From Bacteroidota bacterium (GTDB lineage Bacteria > Bacteroidota > Ignavibacteria > Ignavibacteriales > Ignavibacteriaceae): a stretch of DNA of 7,285 bases. The number at the start of each line of letters is the position of its first letter. Position 1 is the stretch's first letter. Under the pieces are notes generated by a model that ran no database searches, had not been told where the DNA came from, and saw only the letters and a program-made list of their open reading frames with translations. Where the stretch lies: positions 1 through 7,285 of the forward strand of contig JAJYSI010000161.1 in NCBI GenBank assembly GCA_021793635.1, read 5' to 3'. A program made the position numbers and the translations under genes. Positions 1 through 6,624 of the stretch are shown here, in pieces.

Positions 1-779
1 CGGGGGCTTTGATGGTAGATCAAGATTTTTTTGAGGCGCTTGGTTTTAAGCATTATATCGGTACGCCGTTTAGCGATGATAACGAACTAAGAGAACTTCA
101 CATTGATAGAATTTATGACACGTACATTGATGAAGATGAATTAAGAATTTGCGATGAAACCACGGCAAAGATATTTGATTCTCTTGATCCAAGACCTTAC
201 TCTTCACGCGAATTACTTTGGGAATTTGGTAAATATCTTGATGAAAACGGCGGACCCAAGGTTGAAGACTCTGTAATTTATGCAGCGTACAAAAAGAACG
301 TCCCGATTTTTGTTCCGGCATTTTCCGATTGTTCGGCAGGATTTGGGTTTATAATGCACCAAACTAAAAATCCCGATAAGCATGTTTCAATTGATTCTGC
401 AAAAGATTTTTTAGAACTTACAAAGATTAAACTTCACAGCAATGAAACAGGCATTTTTATGGTTGGCGGCGGCGTTCCTAAAAACTTCACACAGGATATT
501 GTCGTTGCTGCAGACATTTTAAAAGAAAACGCACCAATGCATAAGTATGCTATCCAGATTACTGTTGCAGATGTTCGTGATGGTGCACTTTCAAGTTCTA
601 CCTTGAAGGAAGCAAGCTCCTGGGGAAAAGTGGAAACTACTTTTGAGCAAATGGTATATTCAGAAGCGACAATTGCTATGCCTCTAATTACCGGTTATGC
701 ATATCATAAAGCAGGATGGAAAGAAAGAAAAGCGCGCGAGTTCCAAAAAATATTTTTAACAGCTAAAGTAGAAATCTAA
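1..779 (+). CDS. Deoxyhypusine synthase-like protein (5' end cut by window edge)
   Basis: This is the C-terminal ~258 residues of a deoxyhypusine synthase (DHS) family protein. The frame stays open to the left edge (Gly-Ala precede the TTG at 9), and family members are usually 310-370 aa, so roughly 60-100 residues are missing. Counting the TTG at 9 as residue 1, visible landmarks are FVPAFSDCSAG (101-111), the NAD-site loop VGGGVPK (152-158) and EASSWGK (201-207), whose Lys207 matches the lysine that carries the aminobutyl intermediate in eukaryotic DHS. Bacteria have no eIF5A, so true hypusination is unlikely. Some bacterial relatives are polyamine synthases making homospermidine or spermidine (called SpeY), which is the likeliest role here. 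Aligned from memory to human DHS, three spermidine-contacting residues are replaced: His288 by Asn159, Asp243 by Phe112, and Asp316 by Leu194. The family assignment is firm; the substrate is inferred. The gene is followed by a 220-base gap and is not obviously co-transcribed with the next gene. Confidence 0.9.
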   Translation, partial: GALMVDQDFFEALGFKHYIGTPFSDDNELRELHIDRIYDTYIDEDELRICDETTAKIFDSLDPRPYSSRELLWEFGKYLDENGGPKVEDSVIYAAYKKNVPIFVPAFSDCSAGFGFIMHQTKNPDKHVSIDSAKDFLELTKIKLHSNETGIFMVGGGVPKNFTQDIVVAADILKENAPMHKYAIQITVADVRDGALSSSTLKEASSWGKVETTFEQMVYSEATIAMPLITGYAYHKAGWKERKAREFQKIFLTAKVEI

Positions 780-909
780 GTAGAGCTGGTTATTAAGAAT
801 TAGGCAATAATACATGATTGTTTTTGGTATAAACTAAGCATTCTAAACGAAGAAGATGGGGGCTTAAAACAAAGAGAAAGATTCTTAGTGTATTTTTCTA
901 TATTTTCGC

Positions 910-938
910 TTGCTTATGATGGTGTATTACTATGTTAG
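910..938 (+). promoter_or_regulatory. Candidate Bacteroidota-type promoter upstream of the exported barrel-like gene
   Basis: A TTG at 910-912 and TATGTTAG at 931-938 are separated by 18 bases. This resembles the Bacteroidota vegetative promoter pattern (TTG near -33, TAnnTTTG near -7), with one mismatch in the -7 box. Transcription would start near 943-946, leaving a leader of about 55 bases before the ATG at 1000. The pattern is short and the region is AT-rich, so chance occurrence is quite possible. Confidence 0.25.
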
Positions 939-956
939 ACAAGTTAAATTACTTGT
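939..956. promoter_or_regulatory. Perfect 6-bp dyad ACAAGT-N6-ACTTGT, possible operator
   Basis: ACAAGT at 939-944 is followed after six bases (TAAATT) by its exact reverse complement ACTTGT at 951-956. The site directly abuts the candidate -7 box and would cover the predicted transcription start, a position where a repressor dimer could act. It is followed by an A-rich run, not a T-run, so it does not read as a terminator for the top strand. As RNA it would be a weak 6-bp hairpin. Only the symmetry is observed; the operator role is inferred. Confidence 0.3.
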
Positions 957-999
957 ATAAAAAAATAGTGGAAGTTTTGAGAAATTTTTAAGGCATTTG

Positions 1000-1545
1000 A
1001 TGAAAAAATCTATCTTCTTTTTGTCGCTAATAATTTTAGTTTCTATGGCTTCTTTAGAATTAAAAGCACAATCGTATTTAAGCGTCGGGGGATTTTTTGG
1101 CGGTGGTAACATCAAAGGAAATTTGCCATCGCAGGGAAGTTTTACTTCTTCAATATTTGTAGAGGCTAACACCTACAAAACATTTGGATTCCAAACGCGG
1201 TTTAGTTTTATATACGCTGCAAATATTAATTTGTTGTTTCCCCGAAACAGTATGAATTATTATCCGTTTGTAAGAGGGTTTTCAATAAAAGGCATCGTTC
1301 GACAGCCCATATCAACAATATTTTTCGTTGAAGAAGGAATAGGACCTCTTGCACTAAATGATAGAACATTCAGCCATATTAATTCTTGGGATTATGGAAT
1401 TGTTTTTTCAATTTTGGCAGGAACAAATTTTGGAAATTCTCAGGGGAAATTTAGATTAGGCGCCGGAGTTGAATATGGACTTACCTTTACAAGCACAGAT
1501 ATAGGGTATTCTTCTTTTCACGTTCAGATACAATATATTTTATAA
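1000..1545 (+). CDS. Exported protein, probable small outer-membrane beta-barrel
   Basis: This 181-aa protein is not recognised as a named family. It begins with a clear signal peptide: MKK, a hydrophobic core (residues 5-17), then a LKAQ|S cleavage site after residue 24, typical of Bacteroidota-like exported proteins. The mature part of about 157 residues is rich in Gly, Phe, Tyr and Ser and shows alternating polar/hydrophobic stretches, for example around 62-73, 104-112, 131-141 and 151-163. It ends in SFHVQIQYIL, which resembles the final strand of an outer-membrane barrel. The size would suit an eight-stranded barrel, but that is inference. The ATG at 1000 is preferred over the TTG at 997 because it gives the canonical signal peptide start and has AAGG six bases upstream. 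The gene runs convergently into the propeller gene, with 3 bases between the stops. Confidence 0.72.
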   Translation: MKKSIFFLSLIILVSMASLELKAQSYLSVGGFFGGGNIKGNLPSQGSFTSSIFVEANTYKTFGFQTRFSFIYAANINLLFPRNSMNYYPFVRGFSIKGIVRQPISTIFFVEEGIGPLALNDRTFSHINSWDYGIVFSILAGTNFGNSQGKFRLGAGVEYGLTFTSTDIGYSSFHVQIQYIL

Positions 1546-1548
1546 TTT

Positions 1549-2676
1549 TTATTTATTTGTTTTAAGACTCGGTGCTTCTTGTTGTACTTCGACCTTTCTT
1601 CCGCCCCAATGCGCCATAGGATTAGCTATTAAGACCTTCGTTAAACCATTATCGGTCCCTATCCATAAACTAGTGCCGTCAAAAAAAAGCGAGGTGATTT
1701 TTGAAGATTGAATATTAATTTCATTTAAATCAATTGGCGTAATATATCCATTTAGTCTGTTTATCATAACCAGACCTTTACCGTAGTCTTTCTTTTCTTT
1801 TTTTTGAAATGAATAGATACCTGCGAATATCTCATTTCCGACCTTAACCATGCAATAGACTCCATCCGCAGGAAGACCATCACTTTCGGAGAGTCTTTCC
1901 CATTTATGTTTCCTATCAAATTCATAAATTCCGCCGATGTTGAACTTTGGATTTTCAAGAGTAATAAATTCATCTGTCCCGAACCAAACAGTTGCGGGGT
2001 CAAAAATCATGTCGGAAACAGAAACAGATTCTCCATCGCCGTTAAATCCGCCGTCTTTATTATTGATATATGTCCAAGCATCTTTATCTTCAAGCTTCAT
2101 ACTTTTGTGAAAAATATGCACGCCAGATTCTGAACCGAACCAAACAAGGCTATCGCCATCGAGTCTTATTGATTTTATATTATTTGATTTGGAATCGTTA
2201 TTAATCATCAAAGAAAAATCTTGATATCTTTGTTTTCCTACTTCAAGCATAGTAATGTTTTCAAATCTGCCAATCCAAAGAACATTTTCCTGGGGATCAT
2301 AGCAAAGAGATCTTATCCAATTACCCATTTCCCCGCCGAGTGAAAACTTTCTTTTGTGCCATTGATTTTTTCGCTGATCTAAAATATATAAACCGTCTGT
2401 GGCGCCAGCCCAGACATAATTTTTATTTGCAGCAATACAATAGAAAAAATTATTATCGAGATTTTTATTTGCTGTTGAGTAATTATACCATGCATTATCT
2501 TTGTACGAATATTTATAGATACCCTGACCATAAGTGGAAACCCAAAGGTTTTCCCCAACCAACGTCATGGAGGTAACCGTTGCGCCTTCAAGATAATTTG
2601 TAGATTCAATTTTAGGGAAAATAAAATTAGGTATTGATAGGAATAAAATGGAAAACAAAAATAGCTTACGAATCAT
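1549..2676 (-). CDS. Secreted seven-bladed beta-propeller protein (two-component regulator propeller-like repeats)
   Basis: This 375-aa protein has an N-terminal signal peptide (MIRK, then hydrophobic residues 5-20). Seven repeats each end in a W-[IVAF]-G-type strand followed by a G-[IL] strand. They start near residues 44 (LWVSTYGQGIYKY), 88 (VWAGATDGLYIL), 133 (LWIGRFENITML), 178 (VWFGSESGVHIF), 230 (VWFGTDEFITL), 283 (IFAGIYSF) and 337 (LWIGTDNGLTKVL). Such repeats form the sensor propeller of hybrid two-component proteins, but no transmembrane, kinase or DNA-binding module follows, only a polar 25-residue tail. It probably acts as a stand-alone periplasmic or surface protein; ligand and role are unknown. 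Start choice: in-frame ATGs at 2697 and 2694 would overlap panB and add seven polar residues before the signal peptide. The ATG at 2676 gives a normal signal peptide and lies 4 bases past the panB stop, implying co-transcription. Blades 5 and 6 carry inserts. Confidence 0.75.
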   Translation of the reverse strand: MIRKLFLFSILFLSIPNFIFPKIESTNYLEGATVTSMTLVGENLWVSTYGQGIYKYSYKDNAWYNYSTANKNLDNNFFYCIAANKNYVWAGATDGLYILDQRKNQWHKRKFSLGGEMGNWIRSLCYDPQENVLWIGRFENITMLEVGKQRYQDFSLMINNDSKSNNIKSIRLDGDSLVWFGSESGVHIFHKSMKLEDKDAWTYINNKDGGFNGDGESVSVSDMIFDPATVWFGTDEFITLENPKFNIGGIYEFDRKHKWERLSESDGLPADGVYCMVKVGNEIFAGIYSFQKKEKKDYGKGLVMINRLNGYITPIDLNEINIQSSKITSLFFDGTSLWIGTDNGLTKVLIANPMAHWGGRKVEVQQEAPSLKTNK

Positions 2677-2680
2677 TGTT

Positions 2681-3496
2681 TCAGTAACTCTCATCATCGG
2701 AAGGAAACTTTTTTTGTTTCACATCTTCAATATAATTTTTAACGGCGTTAGTAATTTCATCCGCTAACTTTGCATAATGGCGGACAAACCTAGGGTGAAA
2801 ATCAACATTTAGCCCCAGCATATCCGGTGTAACTAAAATTTGACCATCACAATGAACACCTGCACCGATTCCTATCGTAGGAATTTTTAGGCTTTCTGTA
2901 ATTTTCTTAGCAAGATCGGCAGGGATTTTTTCCAGGACCAATGCAAACGCCCCTGCCTGTTCAACTGATTTTGCATCATTTAATATTTCCTCAGCTTCAT
3001 CAATATCCTTCCCGCGCTCACGATAGCTTCCAAATTTATGAATGCTTTGCGGAGTTAAACCAATATGCCCCATTACAGGAATTCCGGCATCTGTAATTTT
3101 TCTAATTGTTTCGGCAAGGCGAACTCCGCCTTCAAGTTTAACGGCGCCTGCCGGAGTTTCTTTTAATATTCTTCCTGCATTTCTAAATCCCTCATCTACA
3201 CTAAGCTGATAAGACATAAATGGCATATCCACTACAATCATTGCCCGGCTAATTGCTTTACTGACAGCTTTGGTATGATAGATCATTTCATCCATAGTTA
3301 CCGGAAGAGTAGTATCGTTGCCCTGAAATACATTGCTTAGAGAGTCGCCGATAAGTACGATATCTATTCCCGCTTCTTCAAGAAGTTTAGCGGTGATAAA
3401 ATCATACGCCGTTAGCGCAGAAATTTTTTTCCCGTTCTTTTTAAGCCATGATAGGGTCAAAGTTGTAACACGTTTTATTTCTTTTTCGCTACTCAT
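2681..3496 (-). CDS. panB: 3-methyl-2-oxobutanoate hydroxymethyltransferase (ketopantoate hydroxymethyltransferase)
   Basis: PanB transfers a hydroxymethyl group from 5,10-methylene-tetrahydrofolate to 2-oxoisovalerate, giving ketopantoate, the first committed step of pantothenate (hence CoA and ACP arm) synthesis in the cytoplasm. The 271-aa length is usual. Family motifs are all present: TAYDF (29-33), LIGDSLSNV (48-56), VVDMPFMSY (88-96), VKLEGG (119-124), GHIGLTPQS (143-151), LVLEKIP (186-192) and GIGAG (209-213). By comparison with the E. coli enzyme, Asp51, Asp90 and Glu122 should bind Mg2+, Ser52 and Lys120 the ketoacid, and Glu189 should be the catalytic base, so the enzyme looks active. 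The N-terminus is about 6 residues longer than in E. coli. Its start lies 23 AT-rich bases after the upstream lipoyl-family gene, with no Shine-Dalgarno sequence. No panC or panD is visible here, so the pathway is split across the genome. Confidence 0.97.
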   Translation of the reverse strand: MSSEKEIKRVTTLTLSWLKKNGKKISALTAYDFITAKLLEEAGIDIVLIGDSLSNVFQGNDTTLPVTMDEMIYHTKAVSKAISRAMIVVDMPFMSYQLSVDEGFRNAGRILKETPAGAVKLEGGVRLAETIRKITDAGIPVMGHIGLTPQSIHKFGSYRERGKDIDEAEEILNDAKSVEQAGAFALVLEKIPADLAKKITESLKIPTIGIGAGVHCDGQILVTPDMLGLNVDFHPRFVRHYAKLADEITNAVKNYIEDVKQKKFPSDDESY

Positions 3497-3519
3497 AATA
3501 TTTTAGTAATTTATTTTTT

Positions 3520-4293
3520 TTATGAAAAGACAATTTCATTTATGCCTGCTGACTGGGGTAAATTAAGCTCTTCAAACTTCGCTTGGAAATAATCTTCAAA
3601 ACCTTTTACCAATCTATCTTCCAATTTCTTATAGTCAATTTCGAATTTCAAAATCGAATATAAGTCCGTAGTGGTTTTATCAATTTCCTCTGCAAACGAC
3701 GATATGTTTTCTACAGTAAGGTTTAGGTAATCGACAATCTTTTTATGATAGTTTCCACACAAAATTGATCCATGTTGGAGAATAGCATTGCCTAATTTTC
3801 TTTGAGCACTTCCAACAAGTTTTTTCCCTGAAAACTTAAGTTCGTCCTTTGCAGAAACTGCAAAACAGATTGTGCTTATTTCTTCCTTATAGACTTTTGG
3901 AAAGTTTGGTTGAGAATTTTCCAATTCAACTAATTTTAGTCTATCGTCATAAAGCGACAAACCTTGTTTAAGCGCGCGATTTATTTCGTAATAAATATAT
4001 TTAGCAGAGGTTTGGCTATCAATCGGATAAATAACGGAGTAAGTTATCTCTTCGGCATGAAGAATTGCTCTTCCACCGGTTGGCCTTTTTACGATATCAA
4101 TTCCATCAAACTTTGCTTTCACGGAATTTATAGAATCGACATCTTGATTTGCACCTAAAGAAATACAAAAAGGCTTCCATTGGTACAATCTAAAAATCGC
4201 TTCATCCGGTCTGGAATTTTTTGCAAGTTGAAGATCAAAATCCATATTGAATTGTCCTGAACCGGCGCCACTATTTATAAATCGCCATTTCAT
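3520..4293 (-). CDS. Lipoate-protein ligase A family protein, LipM-like octanoyltransferase
   Basis: This 257-aa cytoplasmic protein belongs to the biotin/lipoate ligase-LipB fold family. WRFINSG (3-9) and the FNMDFDLQLA region (15-24) match the family N-terminus. VKRPTGGRAILH (68-79) is the substrate-binding loop, and KKLVGSAQRKLGNAILQHGSI (157-177) holds the conserved lysine and QHGS motif. Cys143 in STICFAVSAKDEL sits where Bacillus LipM has its acyl-accepting cysteine (CFDAPSWYEL). That favours octanoyl transfer from octanoyl-ACP to lipoyl domains over ATP-dependent lipoate ligation, although annotation pipelines may simply say lipoate-protein ligase. LplA-type accessory C-terminal domain sequence is not evident. 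The start codon overlaps the lpxA stop as ATGA, a sign of translational coupling, which ties expression to lipid A synthesis. The family is sure; the exact reaction is moderately sure. Confidence 0.85.
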   Translation of the reverse strand: MKWRFINSGAGSGQFNMDFDLQLAKNSRPDEAIFRLYQWKPFCISLGANQDVDSINSVKAKFDGIDIVKRPTGGRAILHAEEITYSVIYPIDSQTSAKYIYYEINRALKQGLSLYDDRLKLVELENSQPNFPKVYKEEISTICFAVSAKDELKFSGKKLVGSAQRKLGNAILQHGSILCGNYHKKIVDYLNLTVENISSFAEEIDKTTTDLYSILKFEIDYKKLEDRLVKGFEDYFQAKFEELNLPQSAGINEIVFS

Positions 4294-5066
4294 TTACCGA
4301 TTAATCCTCGTTTGCTTTTGCCGAGAAAATCTAGGACTATTTTAACATAATTATTATTCCCTAATTCATCAGTAATTTTTTTCTTTGCTTGAGACACATT
4401 TGAGGAGTTATCGTACAAATAATTGAATGCTTTTTTCAGTGTTAAGATATCTTCATTTGAAAAACCACGTCTTCTAAGTCCAATCACATTCAGTCCGTTA
4501 AATTCAAGAGGTTCACCGGCAGTCAGAATATACGGCGGGACATCTTGGGTAACCCTAAAACCACCACCAATCATACAATGTTGTCCAACAATGCAAAACT
4601 GATGCACAGGCGTCATACCTCCAATAATTACCCAATCTTCAATTGTCACATGGCCAGCAATTTGAACTCCATTCGCGAGAATACAATTGTCACCTACTGT
4701 ACTATCGTGAGCAACGTGTGAGTAAGCCATAAGCAAACAATTTTTACCCACTCTTGAGAAACCGGTTTCCTTGGTACCCCTGTGAAGAGTAACAAATTCA
4801 TGGATAACAGTGTCGTCATCAACAATAAAAAGAGTTTCTTCATTCCCAAATTTTAGATCCTGCGGCGTATGCGCAATCGAGGCCGATTGATGAATCTTAA
4901 CGCGATTGCCGATTCTTGCGCCATTGTAAATAACTGCGTGAGGTCCTATGATGCAATCATCTCCAATTTCTACATTATCTTCTATAATTACGTATGGAGC
5001 AACCGAAATATTGTTTCCAAGAAGCGCTTTTTTACTTACAATTGCAGTAGGATGAATATTTGTCAT
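4290..5066 (-). CDS. lpxA: Acyl-ACP--UDP-N-acetylglucosamine O-acyltransferase
   Basis: LpxA catalyses the first step of lipid A synthesis, moving a 3-hydroxyacyl chain from ACP to the 3-OH of UDP-GlcNAc. The 258-aa protein has the expected left-handed beta-helix of hexapeptide repeats (about residues 1-185), starting IHPTAIV, followed by a C-terminal helical domain (about 190-258). SHVAHDSTVGDNCILANG (116-133) contains His120, equivalent to catalytic His125 of E. coli, with His117 matching His122. PQDLKFGNEET (68-78), HRGT (95-98), GMTPVHQFCIVG (150-161) and DVPPYILTAGEP (175-186) are diagnostic. With the same offset, Gly168 falls at the E. coli Gly173 ruler position, which is compatible with long hydroxyacyl chains. 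The gene follows lpxC-fabZ after 20 AT-rich bases without a Shine-Dalgarno sequence. Its stop overlaps the next start by 4 bases. It is complete and apparently functional. Confidence 0.97.
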   Translation of the reverse strand: MTNIHPTAIVSKKALLGNNISVAPYVIIEDNVEIGDDCIIGPHAVIYNGARIGNRVKIHQSASIAHTPQDLKFGNEETLFIVDDDTVIHEFVTLHRGTKETGFSRVGKNCLLMAYSHVAHDSTVGDNCILANGVQIAGHVTIEDWVIIGGMTPVHQFCIVGQHCMIGGGFRVTQDVPPYILTAGEPLEFNGLNVIGLRRRGFSNEDILTLKKAFNYLYDNSSNVSQAKKKITDELGNNNYVKIVLDFLGKSKRGLIGK

Positions 5067-5086
5067 TATCTTTTATAATTGTTTTT

Positions 5087-6502
5087 TTAAGAATTAGTGG
5101 TACTCTGTTCCCGGTCAACAATACCAGCCATAAATTCAGCTTCTGCTACAAGCATTTCGTTCACATAAGTTTTTCCAGCCATCATAACTACTTTGTTTTT
5201 TTTATTAGTTAAATTTATTTCCATATAAAGCTGATCACCCGGAACAACCGGTTTTCTAAATTTTGCATTATTAATTTGCATAAACATTACGAGTTTTTTT
5301 TCTGGATCGGGAAAAGCATTTAGCAGAAGGACTCCTCCGGTTTGCGCCATTGCTTCTATAATTAAGACACCGGGCATTACCGGCTGTCCTGGAAAGTGTC
5401 CCTGGAAAAATGGTTCATTTATCGATACGGATTTTATTCCAATAACTTTTTTATCGACTTCAAGATGAACAATTTTATCAACAAGAAGGAATGGGTAACG
5501 GTGCGGTAGAATTCTTTGAATTGCATTTACATCAAACACAACTCCTTCTTTTTTAACAAATTGATATTTTTTAACAAGCTTTTTCTGCTGATACAATTTT
5601 CTAATTTGTTTGGCAAATTCAACATTGGCTTTATGACCTGGTCTAGCAGCAAGAATTTGTGCTTTAACCGGGACACCAATCAAGGCAAGATCACCCAAAA
5701 GGTCTAACAATTTATGACGTACAGGTTCGTTTTTAAATCTTAACTGTTTGTTGTTTAAAATTCCGTTGGTGCCGATTGTAACATTTTCATATATGCCAAG
5801 TTTTTTTCTTAAACCTTCCAACTCAAGTTCATCAGAATTCCGGTCTACAATTACCACAGCATTGTCAATGTCTCCGCCTTTAATCAATCCAGCATCAGCT
5901 AGCTGCTCAACTTCGCTAAGGAAGCAGAATGTTCTTGCTGGAGCAAACTCTGTTATGAATTCTTTTTCCAAGTCAAATAAACCAGTATGCTGACTACCTA
6001 AGGCAGGGTTTTGGTAATCAACCATAACTGTTGCGCGATAACTATCCAACGGAAGAGCAACAATATCAATTTGATTTTCTTCATTATGGTAGGTTACGGT
6101 TTGGTCGATTATTAAATAATCTTTAGGTGCTTCTTGCTGAACAAAATCAGCCTTTAATAGCTGTTCTACATAAGGCATGGCGCTTCCGTCTCCTACCGGA
6201 GGTTCAATCCCATCAAGTTCTATGATAATGTTGTCTATCTGAAGTCCAACTACAGCCGCAAGAACATGTTCTACCGTATGAACTTTTGCTTCGCCTATTC
6301 CTAAAGTTGTTCCCCGGGAAACGTCAACTACGTTATCGGCAATAGCATGAATTTCAGGCGCACCGCCTAAATCTACCCTTACAAATTTAATTCCATAGTT
6401 TACCGGCGCAGGCTTAAAAGTCATTGTACAAGAAGTGCCGGTGTGTAAACCAATCCCAGACATTGATACGGGCTTGTTGATAGTCCTTTGTAACTCTAAC
6501 AT
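5087..6502 (-). CDS. lpxC/fabZ: Bifunctional UDP-3-O-acyl-N-acetylglucosamine deacetylase / 3-hydroxyacyl-ACP dehydratase (LpxC-FabZ fusion)
   Basis: This 471-aa fusion joins two enzymes. Residues 1-305 are LpxC, the zinc deacetylase that commits the cell to lipid A: SGIGLHTG (15-22), VHTVEHVLAA (74-83), PPVGDGSA (101-108), RHKLLDLLGDLALIG (262-276) and RPGHKA (287-292). His79, His263 and Asp267 should bind zinc, Glu78 should be the base and His290 the second acid/base residue. A lysine-rich linker (about 302-324) leads to FabZ (325-471), with LPHRYPFLLVD (332-342) and GHFPGQPVMPGVLIIEAMAQ (368-387). His369 and Glu383 are its catalytic pair. FabZ makes trans-2-enoyl-ACP in fatty acid synthesis. 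The fusion is typical of Bacteroidota/Chlorobiota relatives. The frame stays open upstream to an ATG at 6574, but that adds 24 residues unlike any LpxC start; the ATG at 6502 gives MLELQRTI, the usual N-terminus. A 122-base gap separates it from lpxD. Confidence 0.96.
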   Translation of the reverse strand: MLELQRTINKPVSMSGIGLHTGTSCTMTFKPAPVNYGIKFVRVDLGGAPEIHAIADNVVDVSRGTTLGIGEAKVHTVEHVLAAVVGLQIDNIIIELDGIEPPVGDGSAMPYVEQLLKADFVQQEAPKDYLIIDQTVTYHNEENQIDIVALPLDSYRATVMVDYQNPALGSQHTGLFDLEKEFITEFAPARTFCFLSEVEQLADAGLIKGGDIDNAVVIVDRNSDELELEGLRKKLGIYENVTIGTNGILNNKQLRFKNEPVRHKLLDLLGDLALIGVPVKAQILAARPGHKANVEFAKQIRKLYQQKKLVKKYQFVKKEGVVFDVNAIQRILPHRYPFLLVDKIVHLEVDKKVIGIKSVSINEPFFQGHFPGQPVMPGVLIIEAMAQTGGVLLLNAFPDPEKKLVMFMQINNAKFRKPVVPGDQLYMEINLTNKKNKVVMMAGKTYVNEMLVAEAEFMAGIVDREQSTTNS

Positions 6503-6558
6503 TAATAAGATCCAATATAGTGAATAAGATATTTTAGAAATATAAGTAAATTCATTTT

Positions 6559-6588
6559 CAAAATAGCAAGACAAGATTTGAAATACAA
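6559..6588 (-). promoter_or_regulatory. Candidate internal promoter in the lpxD-lpxC gap
   Basis: On the bottom strand a TTG (6588-6586) and TATTTTG (6565-6559) are separated by 20 bases, close to the Bacteroidota -33/-7 pattern but one base short of TAnnTTTG. Transcription would begin near 6552, about 50 bases before the lpxC-fabZ ATG. The 122-base gap is the longest in this otherwise tightly packed operon, which makes a separate promoter reasonable. The motif itself is weak in such AT-rich sequence. An alternative sigma70-like pair, TTGAAA-N19-TAAAAT, overlaps it. Confidence 0.22.
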
Positions 6589-6624
6589 TAAAAATGATTT
6601 TGCGAAGTGAGCGAAATAAAATTT

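Noticed and set aside
803..826. Possible terminator after the deoxyhypusine synthase-like gene (GGCAAT / ATTGTT followed by Ts)
   Set aside because: Only four Watson-Crick pairs plus G-U pairs, an eight-base loop and a short T-run; too weak to call.
916..960. Short reading frame of 14 codons upstream of the barrel-like gene
   Set aside because: Too short, no recognisable ribosome binding site, and it overlaps the candidate promoter and dyad.
1798..1805. Run of eight A on the coding strand inside the propeller gene as a slippage site
   Set aside because: The main frame continues intact through all seven blades and the run encodes part of a lysine-rich loop insert; nothing suggests a useful alternative product.
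1906..2133. Open frames on the opposite strand or other frames of the propeller, lpxC and lpxD genes
   Set aside because: They lie wholly within strongly supported genes, have no recognisable motifs and look like chance antisense frames.
2677..2697. Earlier start codons for the propeller gene overlapping panB
   Set aside because: They add polar residues before the hydrophobic core of the signal peptide; the ATG at 2676 gives a normal signal peptide and a tidy 4-base gap.
6503..6574. N-terminal extension of LpxC-FabZ starting at the ATG at 6574
   Set aside because: The extra 24 residues are not like any LpxC N-terminus, whereas MLELQRTINKPVSMSGIGLHTG from 6502 fits the family start.
6602..6615. 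Direct repeat GCGAA-N4-GCGAA just downstream of the lpxD stop
   Set aside because: Only five bases long, not an inverted repeat, so neither a hairpin nor a convincing binding site.
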